Shown in pieces: positions 1 to 8,146 of a stretch of 43,957 nucleotides of DNA. Position 1 is the first letter of the stretch; each line of letters begins with the position of its first letter. The stretch is from Clostridiales bacterium (lineage in GTDB: Bacteria > Bacillota > Clostridia > Lachnospirales > Lachnospiraceae): positions 1 to 43,957 of the forward strand of contig JAQXGQ010000060.1 of assembly GCA_029006795.1 (NCBI GenBank). The letters are read 5' to 3'. Under the pieces are notes generated by a model, which searched no databases, was not told the DNA's origin, and saw nothing but the letters and a program-made list of their open reading frames with translations. A program made the position numbers and the translations under genes.

Positions 1-8
1 ATAATCTT

Positions 9-38
9 TGTTGCATACCTGTTGCATATGTGTTGCAT
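9..38. repeat. Three direct copies of TGTTGCAT, 11-bp period
   Basis: TGTTGCAT occurs at 9-16, 20-27 and 31-38, exactly 11 bp apart, so the copies lie on one face of the helix. Three CAAC motifs in the opposite sense follow at 52, 64 and 74. The 129 bp downstream of rpsI hold no gene and no clear terminator. Repeats of this kind are typical of arm-type sites for a tyrosine recombinase or sites for a cooperative DNA-binding protein; the function is inferred only. Confidence 0.45.
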
Positions 39-129
39 TTGATGTAAATTCCAACACATCTGACAACGTTCCACAACTTCTGTAACCCTTGTAAAATGGG
101 CTTTTCTTGAATCTCGCGTTTCCGAAAGA

Positions 130-522
130 TTATCTCTTTGAGAACTGTGGTGCACGACGTGCAGCTTTGAGACCATATTTCTTACGCTCTTTCATACGAG
201 GATCACGTGTTAAGAATCCTGCTTTTTTCAGAGTTGGTCTGTAATCTGCATCTACATTTAATAATGCACGAGCGATACCATGACGGATAGCGCCTGCCTG
301 TCCTGTATATCCACCACCACGAACATTTACTAAAACGTCAAATTTATCAGCTGTCTCGGTAGCTACTAATGGCTGACGTACAACAACCTTTAAGGTCTCT
401 AATCCGAAATATTCGTCCATATCTCTTTTATTAATAGTAACTTTACCTGTACCCGGTACTAAATATACTCTGGCAACAGATGATTTTCTTCTTCCTGTTC
501 CGTAATACTTTGTATTAGCCAC
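130..522 (-). CDS. rpsI: 30S ribosomal protein S9
   Basis: Protein of the small ribosomal subunit whose C-terminal tail reaches the P-site tRNA. The 130 residues match the family's usual length. They start with the typical [14 protein letters not shown] stretch, carry the [19 protein letters not shown] block in the middle, and end in the basic tail with the invariant QFSKR. The start is GTG, chosen because AGGAGG (531-536) stands 8 nt before it. The gene follows rplM with 16 bp between them, the universal rplM-rpsI pair, so it is read from the rplM promoter near 1116-1144. No convincing Rho-independent terminator is visible between the stop codon and the window edge. Confidence 0.98.
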   Translation of the reverse strand: MANTKYYGTGRRKSSVARVYLVPGTGKVTINKRDMDEYFGLETLKVVVRQPLVATETADKFDVLVNVRGGGYTGQAGAIRHGIARALLNVDADYRPTLKKAGFLTRDPRMKERKKYGLKAARRAPQFSKR

Positions 523-538
523 TGTCTTTCCCTCCTAA

Positions 539-967
539 TTAAAATGTTAAAGCTTCAGGTTTCTGAGCTGCATGTTTGTGATCCGGTCCTGCGTATACGA
601 ATAATTTTGTATACATCTCTCTTCCTAAAGGTCCTTTTGGAAGCATTCCCTTAACAGCGTGCTCGATAACTCTTTCTGGATGTTTTGCTAACATTTCTTT
701 TAATGTGGTCTCTTTCATTCCACCTACATAATCGGAGTGATTGTAGTAAATTTTCTGGTCTAATTTCTTACCAGTAACTTTGATTTTCTCTGCATTAACA
801 ACGATTACATAATCACCTGTATCGATGTGTGGTGTAAAGATTGCTTTATTCTTTCCTCTTAATACTTTAGCAACTTCAGATGCTAAACGTCCTAATGTCA
901 TACCTTCAGCGTCAACTACATACCATTTTCTTTCAATGGTAGCTGGGCTAGCCATAAAAGTTTTCAT
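539..967 (-). CDS. rplM: 50S ribosomal protein L13
   Basis: Early-assembly protein of the large ribosomal subunit. The 142 residues are the normal length and contain the family landmarks: [18 protein letters not shown] near the N-terminus, [12 protein letters not shown] in the middle, and [21 protein letters not shown] towards the end. The ATG at 965-967 has AGGAGGAA 6 nt upstream. It heads the rplM-rpsI operon and is preceded by a leader of about 140 nt containing stem-loops, which suggests autoregulation by L13 as known in Firmicutes. Confidence 0.98.
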   Translation of the reverse strand: MKTFMASPATIERKWYVVDAEGMTLGRLASEVAKVLRGKNKAIFTPHIDTGDYVIVVNAEKIKVTGKKLDQKIYYNHSDYVGGMKETTLKEMLAKHPERVIEHAVKGMLPKGPLGREMYTKLFVYAGPDHKHAAQKPEALTF

Positions 968-1109
968 TGAATCTTCCTCCTAGAAATAATGTTACAAAAC
1001 GCTTTGCCATGTGAATGTCCAGGACACATGCTGCCACGTTTTCTTAATTGTTTATAGTTTAAATGTCGCTCCGGGGCTTTTGGATTGACATTAATTCACT
1101 ATCACAGAC
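968..1109 (-). ncRNA. rplM 5' leader, possible L13 autoregulatory leader
   Basis: Between the predicted transcription start (about 1109) and the rplM ATG lies about 140 nt of non-coding leader. On the minus strand it can form CATGTG...CACATG (6 bp around TCCTGGACATT) inside an outer AACG...CGTT pairing (about 998-1040), and a 5' stem TAATGTC...GACATTTA. Firmicute rplM genes are known to carry an L13-binding leader. I see the structure but could not run the covariance model, so the family assignment is an inference. Confidence 0.4.
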
Positions 1110-1115
1110 TTAGAT

Positions 1116-1144
1116 ATTATATTACACGACGCCTTGCGTGTCAA
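1116..1144 (-). promoter_or_regulatory. Consensus sigma-A promoter of rplM-rpsI
   Basis: On the minus strand TTGACA (1139-1144) is followed after exactly 17 bp by TATAAT (1116-1121), a perfect match to the housekeeping consensus in both hexamers and spacing. Transcription would start near 1109 and run through the leader into rplM and rpsI. Confidence 0.9.
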
Positions 1145-1219
1145 TATTTTTTTATCTCAGTTTTGTATGTTTTGTATGTTTTGCAAAGTTTTCCACTTTT
1201 TTTCAAACATCCACCTTGC

Positions 1220-1984
1220 TTATCCACAGTATTCCCCGATACAAACTTCATCTAAATACTCAATTCCTATCATGGTAAGCCCATGTGCCGGTGCTGTGGG
1301 GCCTGCAGCGCTGCGGTCACATGCAGCTAAAATCTTTGGAATCTGCTCTGGAGAAAGCTCACCGCCTCCCACTTTTACTAAAGTTCCCGCAATAATCCTC
1401 ACCATATTATATAAAAAACCATTTCCTTCCACCCGGATAGTAATGATATCTCCATCCTTTTTCACCTCACAGGAATAAATGGTGCGGACTGTAGTCTTTA
1501 CCTGCGCACCCACAGCACAAAAACTCTTAAAATCATGCTCCCCTTCTAAATAAGAAGCCGCTTTCTGCATTTTCTCCACATCCAGCGGATGGTGATAAAA
1601 ATAGGTATCAAACCTTCTTGTAGGCATTCGAAACGTCCTGTTTAAAATCCGGTATTCATAAGTCTTTCTGCTGTTCTGACACCGCGGATGCCAGTCCGCC
1701 GGAACCTCGCAGGAATTTTGTACTACAATATCCTCCGGCAGTCTTTGATTTAAGGCAAAGGATATTTTATCCGCCGGCATTCTGGTATTCGTGTCAAAAA
1801 TCGCTACATTTCCCAGCGAATGCACTCCCGAATCCGTCCTGCTGGCTCCTGTCACCACGATTTCTTCCCCTAACAGCTCTGTCAGCTTTTTATTTAAAAC
1901 TTCCTCAATGGTAATTCCGTTAGGCTGTACCTGCCAGCCTTTATAATTTGTCCCATCATAGGCAACAATCAATCTCACCCGCAT
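1220..1984 (-). CDS. truA: tRNA pseudouridine(38-40) synthase TruA
   Basis: Converts U38-U40 in the anticodon stem-loop of many tRNAs to pseudouridine; cytoplasmic. The 254 residues fit the family. The catalytic loop GASRTDSGVH carries the nucleophilic aspartate (D51), the N-terminal IVAYDGTNYKGWQ motif is intact, and a C-terminal GNGFLYNMVRIIAGTLV block matches the second half-domain. GAGGAAAAG precedes the ATG. It follows ecfT in the same direction with a strong hairpin in the 84-bp gap, so it may be partly uncoupled from the transporter genes. No terminator is evident between truA and the rplM promoter. Confidence 0.96.
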   Translation of the reverse strand: MRVRLIVAYDGTNYKGWQVQPNGITIEEVLNKKLTELLGEEIVVTGASRTDSGVHSLGNVAIFDTNTRMPADKISFALNQRLPEDIVVQNSCEVPADWHPRCQNSRKTYEYRILNRTFRMPTRRFDTYFYHHPLDVEKMQKAASYLEGEHDFKSFCAVGAQVKTTVRTIYSCEVKKDGDIITIRVEGNGFLYNMVRIIAGTLVKVGGGELSPEQIPKILAACDRSAAGPTAPAHGLTMIGIEYLDEVCIGEYCG

Positions 1985-2020
1985 ACTTTTTCCTCACAAT
2001 ATTTCCCTGTCTATAAAATT

Positions 2021-2060
2021 AGAAGTTCTTAGGTGTGATATTTCACATCTTAGAACTTCT
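2021..2060 (-). terminator. Long hairpin between ecfT and truA
   Basis: An 18-bp stem with one mismatch and one wobble (arms 2021-2038 and 2043-2060, 4-nt loop) lies just after the ecfT stop. Read on the minus strand it is followed by AATTTTATAG, a weak U-tract, so it could be a partial terminator or an mRNA-stabilising or processing hairpin that sets the truA level. Confidence 0.5.
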
Positions 2061-2068
2061 CTTTATAC

Positions 2069-2881
2069 TTACATAGGAAACGGTAAAAACGTTCTGCACA
2101 AAAGCACAACTGCAAAATATCCAATCACAATCAGATAGGCAATCCTATCTCTTCCCTCATAATGCAGAGGCTTCATCTTTGTCCTTCCGCTTCCGCCGTT
2201 ATAACATCTTGCCTCCATTGCCATTGCAAGGTCATCTGCCCTTCGAAATGCAGAGACGAACAGCGGTACTAATAACGGTATCATATTTTTTATCCTCTGC
2301 ATCAGATTTCCACTCTCAAAATCTGCACCACGTGCCATCTGTGCCTTCATAATCTTATCTGTTTCTTCTATTAATATAGGGATAAAGCGCAATGCAATGG
2401 ACATCATCATAGCAATGGCATGCACCGGAACTCCAATTTTCGATAAAGGCATCAATGCCTTTTCCAAGCCATCCGTCAACTGGTTCGGCGTAGTAGTTAG
2501 CGTCATAATGGATGTTCCTAAAATCAAATAAACCAGACGAATGGTCATTAGAATTGCATTTTGAGCTCCTTCCGCCGTAATATTAAAAATCCAGAAAGAA
2601 GCAATTGGTTCTCCTGGTGTCAGAAACAAATTAAATACTGCTGTAATGAGCATCAAAACCATAATTGCTTTTAATCCCTTCACCATAAACTTAAAGGGAA
2701 CTTTTGACACCTTGATAATTGCAAACAAAAATACGGTTGTCACCAACAATGCTGCAATCCCCCTAAAGCAAAACAGGGACACAATATAAAGCATAGTCGC
2801 AAACAGCTTTACTCGCGGGTCTAATTTATGAATCACAGAATCGGCCGGATAATACTGACCTAATGTAATATCTCTTAACAT
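2069..2881 (-). CDS. ecfT: ECF transporter transmembrane subunit EcfT
   Basis: Membrane scaffold that joins interchangeable vitamin or metal-binding S-components to the EcfA ATPases. The 270 residues contain about five to six hydrophobic segments. Two coupling motifs for the ATPases are seen, QMARGADFESG near residue 180 and AMEARCYNGG near 215. Cys instead of Gly in the second is a variant I know from Clostridia. The ATG has GGAGG upstream. It is the third gene of the ecfA1-ecfA2-ecfT module and precedes truA, the standard Firmicute order. No S-component is present in the window, so the substrate cannot be read from here. Confidence 0.95.
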   Translation of the reverse strand: MLRDITLGQYYPADSVIHKLDPRVKLFATMLYIVSLFCFRGIAALLVTTVFLFAIIKVSKVPFKFMVKGLKAIMVLMLITAVFNLFLTPGEPIASFWIFNITAEGAQNAILMTIRLVYLILGTSIMTLTTTPNQLTDGLEKALMPLSKIGVPVHAIAMMMSIALRFIPILIEETDKIMKAQMARGADFESGNLMQRIKNMIPLLVPLFVSAFRRADDLAMAMEARCYNGGSGRTKMKPLHYEGRDRIAYLIVIGYFAVVLLCRTFLPFPM

Positions 2882-2930
2882 GTTTTTCCTCCGTATCAGG
2901 ATAACTTAAAAACATCCCGGGCATTTTTTC

Positions 2931-3812
2931 TCACTTAAGATGAATGTCTGTCTTTTTCGAATCAATTCCCGTCAATGCCTCTAACAGACTTGCCCTCGCT
3001 TCTGCGATGGTGGTGGCATCCGTATCTACCTGAAGTCCAGAAGCTTTTAATTCATTCATCAGGTATGTCACCTGGGGAGCCGCAAGTCCTACCGCCTCTA
3101 ACTCTTTGTAATGTCGGAACACTTCCTTTGGAGTACCGTCATACATCACGCTTCCCTGATTCATCACGATAATCCGCTGCACATACTTTGCCACGTCCTC
3201 CATACTATGCGAAACCAAAATTACCGTAATCCCACGCTCTCTGTGCATTCTCGCCACTAAATCAAGAATTTCATCCCTGCCCGCCGGGTCAAGTCCCGCC
3301 GTAGGTTCATCTAAAATCAAAACTTCCGGTTTCATAGCAAGAACACCTGCAATAGCAACACGCCGTTTCTGTCCACCCGACAAATCAAACGGAGACTGAT
3401 AATAAAGTTCCTCCGGCATTCCCACGCTCCGCAAAGCCTCAAATGCACGAAGTCCCGCTTCCTCCTTTGTCAATCCCTGGTTCTTTGGTCCAAAACAGAC
3501 ATCATCAAAAATCGTGGTCTCAAAAAGCTGATGTTCCGGATACTGAAACACCAGTCCCACTCGGTTTCTTAATTCCCTCAGGTCAAAATCATCGTCATAG
3601 ATGTCTTTCCCGTGAAAATATATGGAACCGGAAGTTGCCTTCATCAGCCCGTTTAAATGCTGAATCAATGTGGACTTGCCAGAGCCGGTATGACCGATAA
3701 TGCCGATGAACTGCCCGTCTTCTATTTTTAAATTGATATCCTTTAATGCCTGTATCTCGTAGGCAGTATTAGGGCTGTAAATATGATTTACTTTGTCTAA
3801 AATGATTGACAT
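2931..3812 (-). CDS. ecfA2: ECF transporter ATPase EcfA2
   Basis: ATP-binding subunit of the shared ECF module. It has Walker A GHTGSGKSTL, a Q-loop in VFQYPEHQLF, the ABC signature LSGGQKRRVAIAG, Walker B VLILDEPTAGLDP and a switch His in VSHSMEDV. I set the start at the ATG at 3810-3812 (293 residues), which has AAAGGTG 9 nt upstream. An in-frame GTG at 3854 would add 14 residues but has no ribosome-binding site and is unlikely. It lies 49 bp upstream of ecfT and 73 bp after ecfA1. Confidence 0.94.
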   Translation of the reverse strand: MSIILDKVNHIYSPNTAYEIQALKDINLKIEDGQFIGIIGHTGSGKSTLIQHLNGLMKATSGSIYFHGKDIYDDDFDLRELRNRVGLVFQYPEHQLFETTIFDDVCFGPKNQGLTKEEAGLRAFEALRSVGMPEELYYQSPFDLSGGQKRRVAIAGVLAMKPEVLILDEPTAGLDPAGRDEILDLVARMHRERGITVILVSHSMEDVAKYVQRIIVMNQGSVMYDGTPKEVFRHYKELEAVGLAAPQVTYLMNELKASGLQVDTDATTIAEARASLLEALTGIDSKKTDIHLK

Positions 3813-3885
3813 GTGGTGGCGCACCTTTCTGTGTAGTTTTTGGAGTAGGGACACTTGGAATTTCCAAACTGTTTACTGGCAAGAG

Positions 3886-4761
3886 TTACTGACCATTCTC
3901 TGTCTCAACTTGGGCAATTCGCAAAATATGCTGCACCAATTCTTCCCTCGTCAGCACCCCGACCGGAATATCTAAACCGGATTGACGGAGCAAATCTGCT
4001 AAAATTGTTACCTGCGGAACATCCAAGCGGTATTCTTTTAATTTTCCCACCTGAGAAAATATTTCACGGGGAGTTCCCTGCATCACTACTTTTCCCTCAT
4101 CCATGACAATCACTCTGTCTGCGTCTACTACCTCTTCCATGTAATGGGTAATAAGAATGACTGTCACGCCTTTTTTCTGGTTCAGTTCATGTGCGGTTCT
4201 TATGACTTCTTTTCTTCCGTTAGGGTCAAGCATCGCTGTCGGTTCATCAAAAACGATACATTTAGGCTCCATCGCCACTACACCGGCAATAGCAACTCGC
4301 TGTTTCTGACCGCCGGAGAGCTTATTAGGGGAATGGCTGCGGTATTTTAACATTCCTACCGATTTCAAACTTTCTTCTACCCTCTGCCAGATTTCTTCCG
4401 TGGGGACTCCAATATTTTCAGGTCCAAATCCCACATCCTCTTCTACTACACTTGCAATAATCTGGTTGTCCGGATTCTGAAATACCATACCCGCCGTCTG
4501 ACGTACCGGAAGAACATTCTGTTCTTCTGTCACATCCATGCCGTCCACCCAGAGACTTCCCTCTGTGGGCATCAGCAGTGCATTGATATGTTTGGCAAGA
4601 GTGGATTTTCCCGAGCCGTTGTGACCTAAGATAGCAATAAACTGTCCCGGCTCCACGTTTAAATCCACATGGTCAAGAGCCGTCTGGATAGACTCCACAT
4701 TTCCCTCTTCGTCCCGTCTGATATATTCATGTACTAATTGCTTCGCTTTGATAATTCCCAT
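3886..4761 (-). CDS. ecfA1: ECF transporter ATPase EcfA1
   Basis: Second ATPase of the heterodimeric ECF motor. It shows Walker [12 protein letters not shown]-loop VFQNPDNQI, signature [13 protein letters not shown], Walker [14 protein letters not shown] and the H-loop ITHYMEEV. The ATG at 4759-4761 is preceded by AGGAG at a 10-nt spacing and gives 291 residues. A longer reading from a TTG at 4866 would overlap trmL, has no ribosome-binding site and is rejected. The 92-bp gap to trmL contains a perfect 12-bp inverted repeat. Confidence 0.94.
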   Translation of the reverse strand: MGIIKAKQLVHEYIRRDEEGNVESIQTALDHVDLNVEPGQFIAILGHNGSGKSTLAKHINALLMPTEGSLWVDGMDVTEEQNVLPVRQTAGMVFQNPDNQIIASVVEEDVGFGPENIGVPTEEIWQRVEESLKSVGMLKYRSHSPNKLSGGQKQRVAIAGVVAMEPKCIVFDEPTAMLDPNGRKEVIRTAHELNQKKGVTVILITHYMEEVVDADRVIVMDEGKVVMQGTPREIFSQVGKLKEYRLDVPQVTILADLLRQSGLDIPVGVLTREELVQHILRIAQVETENGQ

Positions 4762-4792
4762 GTAAGATATTCTCCTGCTATATTTTGTGACC

Positions 4793-4820
4793 TGCAAGTT
4801 TATACTAATATAAACTTGCA
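4793..4820. repeat. Perfect 12-bp inverted repeat upstream of ecfA1
   Basis: TGCAAGTTTATA and its exact complement TATAAACTTGCA are separated by CTAA, about 30 nt before the ecfA1 ATG. Neither side has a U-tract, so it does not look like a terminator. It may be a protein operator or a 5' hairpin of the ecf message. A smaller palindrome, CCATAT...ATATGG, follows at 4834-4848. Confidence 0.6.
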
Positions 4821-4853
4821 CACGAAACAGCTTCCATATATGATATGGTTGCT

Positions 4854-5357
4854 TTATGATTCCCAACGTAACCGGTGCAGTTCTCCCTGCAGTTTCATAT
4901 GGTCAAAATGATTCTGCCGCAATGCCTCATAAAGCACGATTGCCACGGAATTAGACAAATTAAGCGAACGAGTCTCCCCAATCATGGGAATCCGCACGCA
5001 GGTATCCGGGTTCTCCTTTAAAATTTCCTCTGGAATACCTGCACTCTCTTTTCCAAACATGATGAAACAGTCTGGCTCATAGGAAACCTCTGTATAGACA
5101 TGTCTGCCCTTTGTGGTTGCCATATAAATCTTTGCTCCCGGGTTCTTTTCGCAGAAATCCTCCCAGTTGACATAGGTTGTTACATCTAAATCTTTCCAAT
5201 AGTCCATTCCTGCACGCTTGATAGACTTTTCATCTAACCGGAAGCCCAACGGTTCAATCAGATGAAGCTTCGTTCCGGTTGCCACACAGGTTCTTCCGAT
5301 ATTTCCCGTATTCGCCGGAATTTCCGGCTCATATAATACAATATTTAGTTCAGCCAT
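4854..5357 (-). CDS. trmL: tRNA (cytidine/uridine(34)-2'-O)-methyltransferase TrmL
   Basis: SPOUT-family enzyme that 2'-O-methylates the wobble nucleotide of tRNA-Leu isoacceptors using SAM. Family motifs are in order: NTGNIGRTC (about residue 17), [10 protein letters not shown] (about 110) and [19 protein letters not shown] near the C-terminus, which builds the trefoil-knot SAM site. The start is either ATG 5357 (167 residues) or the TTG two codons upstream at 5363. The only Shine-Dalgarno candidate (AGGAG, 5391-5395) lies upstream of a GC-rich hairpin (5371-5391), which is unusual. In many Bacilli rplQ stands before the ecf genes; here trmL does. Confidence 0.93.
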   Translation of the reverse strand: MAELNIVLYEPEIPANTGNIGRTCVATGTKLHLIEPLGFRLDEKSIKRAGMDYWKDLDVTTYVNWEDFCEKNPGAKIYMATTKGRHVYTEVSYEPDCFIMFGKESAGIPEEILKENPDTCVRIPMIGETRSLNLSNSVAIVLYEALRQNHFDHMKLQGELHRLRWES

Positions 5358-5370
5358 TTTCAAGACAAAA

Positions 5371-5391
5371 GCCGCCGCAAAACACGGCGGC
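5371..5391 (-). terminator. Rho-independent terminator after the aminotransferase gene
   Basis: GCCGCCG and CGGCGGC pair around a 7-nt loop just after the aminotransferase stop at 5406. On the minus strand the stem is followed by TTTTGTCTT and preceded by an A/G-rich stretch. It ends 13 nt before the trmL ATG and its foot overlaps the only AGGAG available for trmL. Confidence 0.75.
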
Positions 5392-5405
5392 TCCTTTCTC
5401 CTATC

Positions 5406-6575
5406 TCATTTATTTTTTCGTAATTCGTTAATAAAGGCTTCCATACGATCCATGGCCTTCTTTAAATTGTCTAAAGAATACGCATAGGAAATTCGTATAA
5501 ATCCCTCTCCGCAATCTCCAAATGCCGTTCCCGGAACTACTGCAAGTTTCTGTGCATTTAATAATTCCGTCGCAAATTCTTCAGAGGTCATACCAAATTC
5601 TTTAATACATGGGAACGCATAAAATGCACCAAAAGGCTCAAAGCAGGATAATCCCATTTCTTTAAACCTATGTAACAGATAACGGCGTCTGCCGTCATAC
5701 TCTTCCCGCATTGCTTTCACATCATCATCACCGTTTCGCATTGCTTCTACCGCAGCGTACTGACTGGTAGACGGGGCACACATAATCGCATACTGATGAA
5801 TTTTTAGCATCTGTTTGATAATTACTGCCGGCCCACAGGCATAGCCGAGTCTCCATCCGGTCATGGCATGAGACTTCGAAAAACCGTTAATTACGATGGT
5901 TCTTTCTCTCATTCCCGGTAAAGATGCAATACTCACATGATTTTCTAAATAAGTAAGCTCAGAATAAATCTCATCACTTAAAACGAAAATATCATGCTTC
6001 TTCACTATCTCTGCTATTTTCTCTAAATCTTGTTTTTCCATAACCGCACCGGTAGGATTGTTAGGAAACGGTAATACCAAAAGTTTTGTCTTTGGTGTAA
6101 TCGCCGCCTCAAGTTCCTCTGCAGTAAGACGGAACTCATTTTCTGCCTTCAATTCAATGACAACCGGAGTGCCGTTTGCTAACACTGCACAGGGTAAATA
6201 GGAAACATAACTCGGCTGCGGAATCAGCACCTCATCCCCCGGGTCTAACATGGCACGCATGGCAATATCAATCGCCTCGCTGCCTCCTACCGTTACCATG
6301 ATTTCCGAATCTATATCATAGGAAATACCATAGCGTCTGGTAAGAAATTTATCAATTTCAACTTTTAGCTCTTTCAAACCTGCATTGGAAGTATAGTGGG
6401 TTTTTCCTTTTTCTAATGAATAAATACCCTCGTCACGAATATGCCACGGCGTATCAAAATCCGGCTCGCCGACTCCTAAAGAGATAGCATCCTCCATCTC
6501 GCCTACAATATCAAAAAATTTACGGATACCCGATGGCTGAATGTTGACGATGGTCTTGTTTAACGGATTTCTCAT
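5406..6575 (-). CDS. Class I/II PLP-dependent aminotransferase
   Basis: Fold-type I aminotransferase. Residues ISLGVGEPDFDTP match the N-terminal family signature, PFPNNPTGAV holds the conserved Asn-Pro, DEIYSELTY the Asp and Tyr contacting PLP, and NGFSKSHAMTGWRLGY the Schiff-base lysine. The 389 residues match subgroup I-gamma / PatA-like enzymes that act on amino acids such as aspartate, aromatic amino acids or diaminopimelate derivatives; the substrate cannot be told. The start ATG overlaps the stop of the Lrp gene (ATGA), so translation is coupled and the regulator probably controls or senses the same amino acid. Confidence 0.9.
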   Translation of the reverse strand: MRNPLNKTIVNIQPSGIRKFFDIVGEMEDAISLGVGEPDFDTPWHIRDEGIYSLEKGKTHYTSNAGLKELKVEIDKFLTRRYGISYDIDSEIMVTVGGSEAIDIAMRAMLDPGDEVLIPQPSYVSYLPCAVLANGTPVVIELKAENEFRLTAEELEAAITPKTKLLVLPFPNNPTGAVMEKQDLEKIAEIVKKHDIFVLSDEIYSELTYLENHVSIASLPGMRERTIVINGFSKSHAMTGWRLGYACGPAVIIKQMLKIHQYAIMCAPSTSQYAAVEAMRNGDDDVKAMREEYDGRRRYLLHRFKEMGLSCFEPFGAFYAFPCIKEFGMTSEEFATELLNAQKLAVVPGTAFGDCGEGFIRISYAYSLDNLKKAMDRMEAFINELRKNK

Positions 6576-7054
6576 GGTATCATCTGTATCCTTTCATCTT
6601 TTGGCTGTTCTGCAATTACGGTTCCGTGATCTTTATATTTCTTCAAAATGAAGTTTGTCTTTGTGCTAAGGACAGAATCAAGCGGGGAAAGTTTGTCAGA
6701 AACAAACTGGGAAACCTCCCGCAATGTCTTTCCTTCTATCGTTACCATAAAATCAAATCCACCGGAAATCAAATAAACAGAATTTACCTCCGGATAATTA
6801 TAAATACGCTCTGCCACCTTATCAAATCCCATGCCACGCTGTGGTGTCACACGCACTTCAATCAATGCCGTTACCTTCTCGATTCCTGCCTTGTCCCAGT
6901 CAATCAACGTATGATAACCACAAATGATATGTTCTTCTTCCATCTTTTCAAGCTCATTTATAACGGCAGTTTCATCCACTCCGAGGACAATCGCTAACTC
7001 CTTTAAATCAATTCGGCTGTTCTTCTCTATAAATGTTAATATTTTCTCACGCAT
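6572..7054 (-). CDS. Lrp/AsnC family transcriptional regulator
   Basis: Amino-acid-responsive DNA-binding protein. Residues 1-60 form an AsnC-type winged helix-turn-helix (REKILTFIEKNSRIDLKELA, then GVDETAVINELEKMEEEHII). Residues 70-150 form the RAM ligand-binding domain, with the GGFDFMVTIEG segment typical of the family. I prefer the ATG at 7052-7054 (160 residues), 12 nt after GGAGG. The ATG four codons upstream has the GGAGG abutting it, and the one at 7102 lacks a site and overlaps the previous gene. Its stop overlaps the aminotransferase start. Confidence 0.9.
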   Translation of the reverse strand: MREKILTFIEKNSRIDLKELAIVLGVDETAVINELEKMEEEHIICGYHTLIDWDKAGIEKVTALIEVRVTPQRGMGFDKVAERIYNYPEVNSVYLISGGFDFMVTIEGKTLREVSQFVSDKLSPLDSVLSTKTNFILKKYKDHGTVIAEQPKDERIQMIP

Positions 7055-7076
7055 AAAAAATTTCATCCTCCATTCT

Positions 7077-8063
7077 TTATTCAAACACCTCATATAATTC
7101 ATCTGTCTTCGGTGGCTCTAAGAATCTTCGCTCGTCCTCATTAATAAGAACTCTGTCATTTCCCTCTGTTGCCTTCCCTATAATCGTAGCAGAGATGCCC
7201 GCTTTCTCTAATTCACGCACTAAAGCATTTCCATCCGTTGCCGCCATCAGCATACAGCCGCTAGATATCAGCTTATAAGGATTGATGCCAAAAAATTCAC
7301 AGACCTCCACCGTTTCCTGACGAATTGGGATCTTTTTCAGGTCGATTTCAAGTCCGACGCCAGATGCTTCTGCCATTTCCCAGAGTGCACCAAAGATACC
7401 GCCCTCCGTAACATCGTGCATTGCACTAACGCCAGACCGAACGGCGACTGCGGCCTCCGAAAGAACAGAAATATACTCATCAAACCTTTTTGCCTTTTCC
7501 ACAAAAGGTGCAGAGAATCTTGTCAAAAGTTCTTCTTCCTTTTCTTTCGCAAGAATTGCTGTCCCTTCAATCCCTATCCACTTTGTGACAAGAATATCCA
7601 TGCCGCATCTTGCTCCCGCAGTGGAAATCAGTTTTCCGTCTTTTACTTTTCCCACACCGCAGACCGTCACTACCGGCTGTTTCACCACCGCTGTCACCTC
7701 GGTATGACCTCCCATAATCTGAATGCCCACCTTTGCACAGGCTTCCTCTACCTGGCTCATAATCCGTTTTAACGCAATTTCCCGCATTTTGGGTGGCAGT
7801 AATATAGTAAGAAGAACTCCTATCGGTTCCGCGCCGGAACTTGCCAAGTCATTAGCAGTAATCTGAATGGCAAGGGTTCCGATATCCTGCGCCGTGCCTG
7901 TAATCGGATCTGTGGAAAGCACAAGCGTCTCATCCGGTGCTAACTTCACCGCAGCGCAGTCTTCCCCCACGTCAGCACCTAACACCACTTCCGGTCGTTT
8001 CGTATGAATTTGTTTTAATACGGAGCGCTTTAGTACATTCTCCGGAACCTTTCCAATCTTCAT
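7077..8063 (-). CDS. AIR synthase-related (PurM/HypE-like) protein
   Basis: ATP-binding protein of the PurM superfamily (PurM, HypE, ThiL, SelD). It shows the N-terminal GADVGEDCAAVKL ATP-binding segment, ITANDLASSGAEPIGVL and GGHTEVT, then the C-terminal half from about residue 160 with MHDVTEGGIFGALWEMAEASGVG. It lacks the C-terminal Cys motif that HypE uses for carbamoyl dehydration, and there are no hydrogenase genes nearby, so it is not assigned to HypE or ThiL. Length 328 is standard. It lies 22 bp upstream of the chosen Lrp start and is probably co-transcribed. The substrate is unknown. Confidence 0.85.
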   Translation of the reverse strand: MKIGKVPENVLKRSVLKQIHTKRPEVVLGADVGEDCAAVKLAPDETLVLSTDPITGTAQDIGTLAIQITANDLASSGAEPIGVLLTILLPPKMREIALKRIMSQVEEACAKVGIQIMGGHTEVTAVVKQPVVTVCGVGKVKDGKLISTAGARCGMDILVTKWIGIEGTAILAKEKEEELLTRFSAPFVEKAKRFDEYISVLSEAAVAVRSGVSAMHDVTEGGIFGALWEMAEASGVGLEIDLKKIPIRQETVEVCEFFGINPYKLISSGCMLMAATDGNALVRELEKAGISATIIGKATEGNDRVLINEDERRFLEPPKTDELYEVFE

Positions 8064-8107
8064 TCCTGTTCTCCATGCTGTAATGATTTATACTTTCCTA
8101 CGAAGCA

Positions 8108-8130
8108 AGGCTGTCTCAATGAGGCAGCCT
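8108..8130 (-). terminator. Hairpin after the VanW gene
   Basis: AGGCTG...CAGCCT with an inner CTC/GAG pairing forms a 10-bp stem with one mismatch, 16 nt after the VanW stop codon. The downstream U-tract is poor on the minus strand (TTGCTTC), so termination efficiency is uncertain. Confidence 0.5.
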
Positions 8131-8146
8131 TTGATTCTAATATAAA

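Noticed and set aside
3813-3854. GTG start adding 14 residues to EcfA2
   Set aside because: No ribosome-binding site before the GTG, whereas the ATG at 3812 has AAAGGTG and gives the normal EcfA2 length.
4762-4866. TTG start adding 35 residues to EcfA1
   Set aside because: It would overlap trmL and run through the inverted repeat; the ATG at 4761 has AGGAG.
7077-8063. Hydrogenase maturation factor HypE
   Set aside because: The C-terminal cysteine motif of HypE and all other hyp genes are missing, so only the superfamily is assigned.
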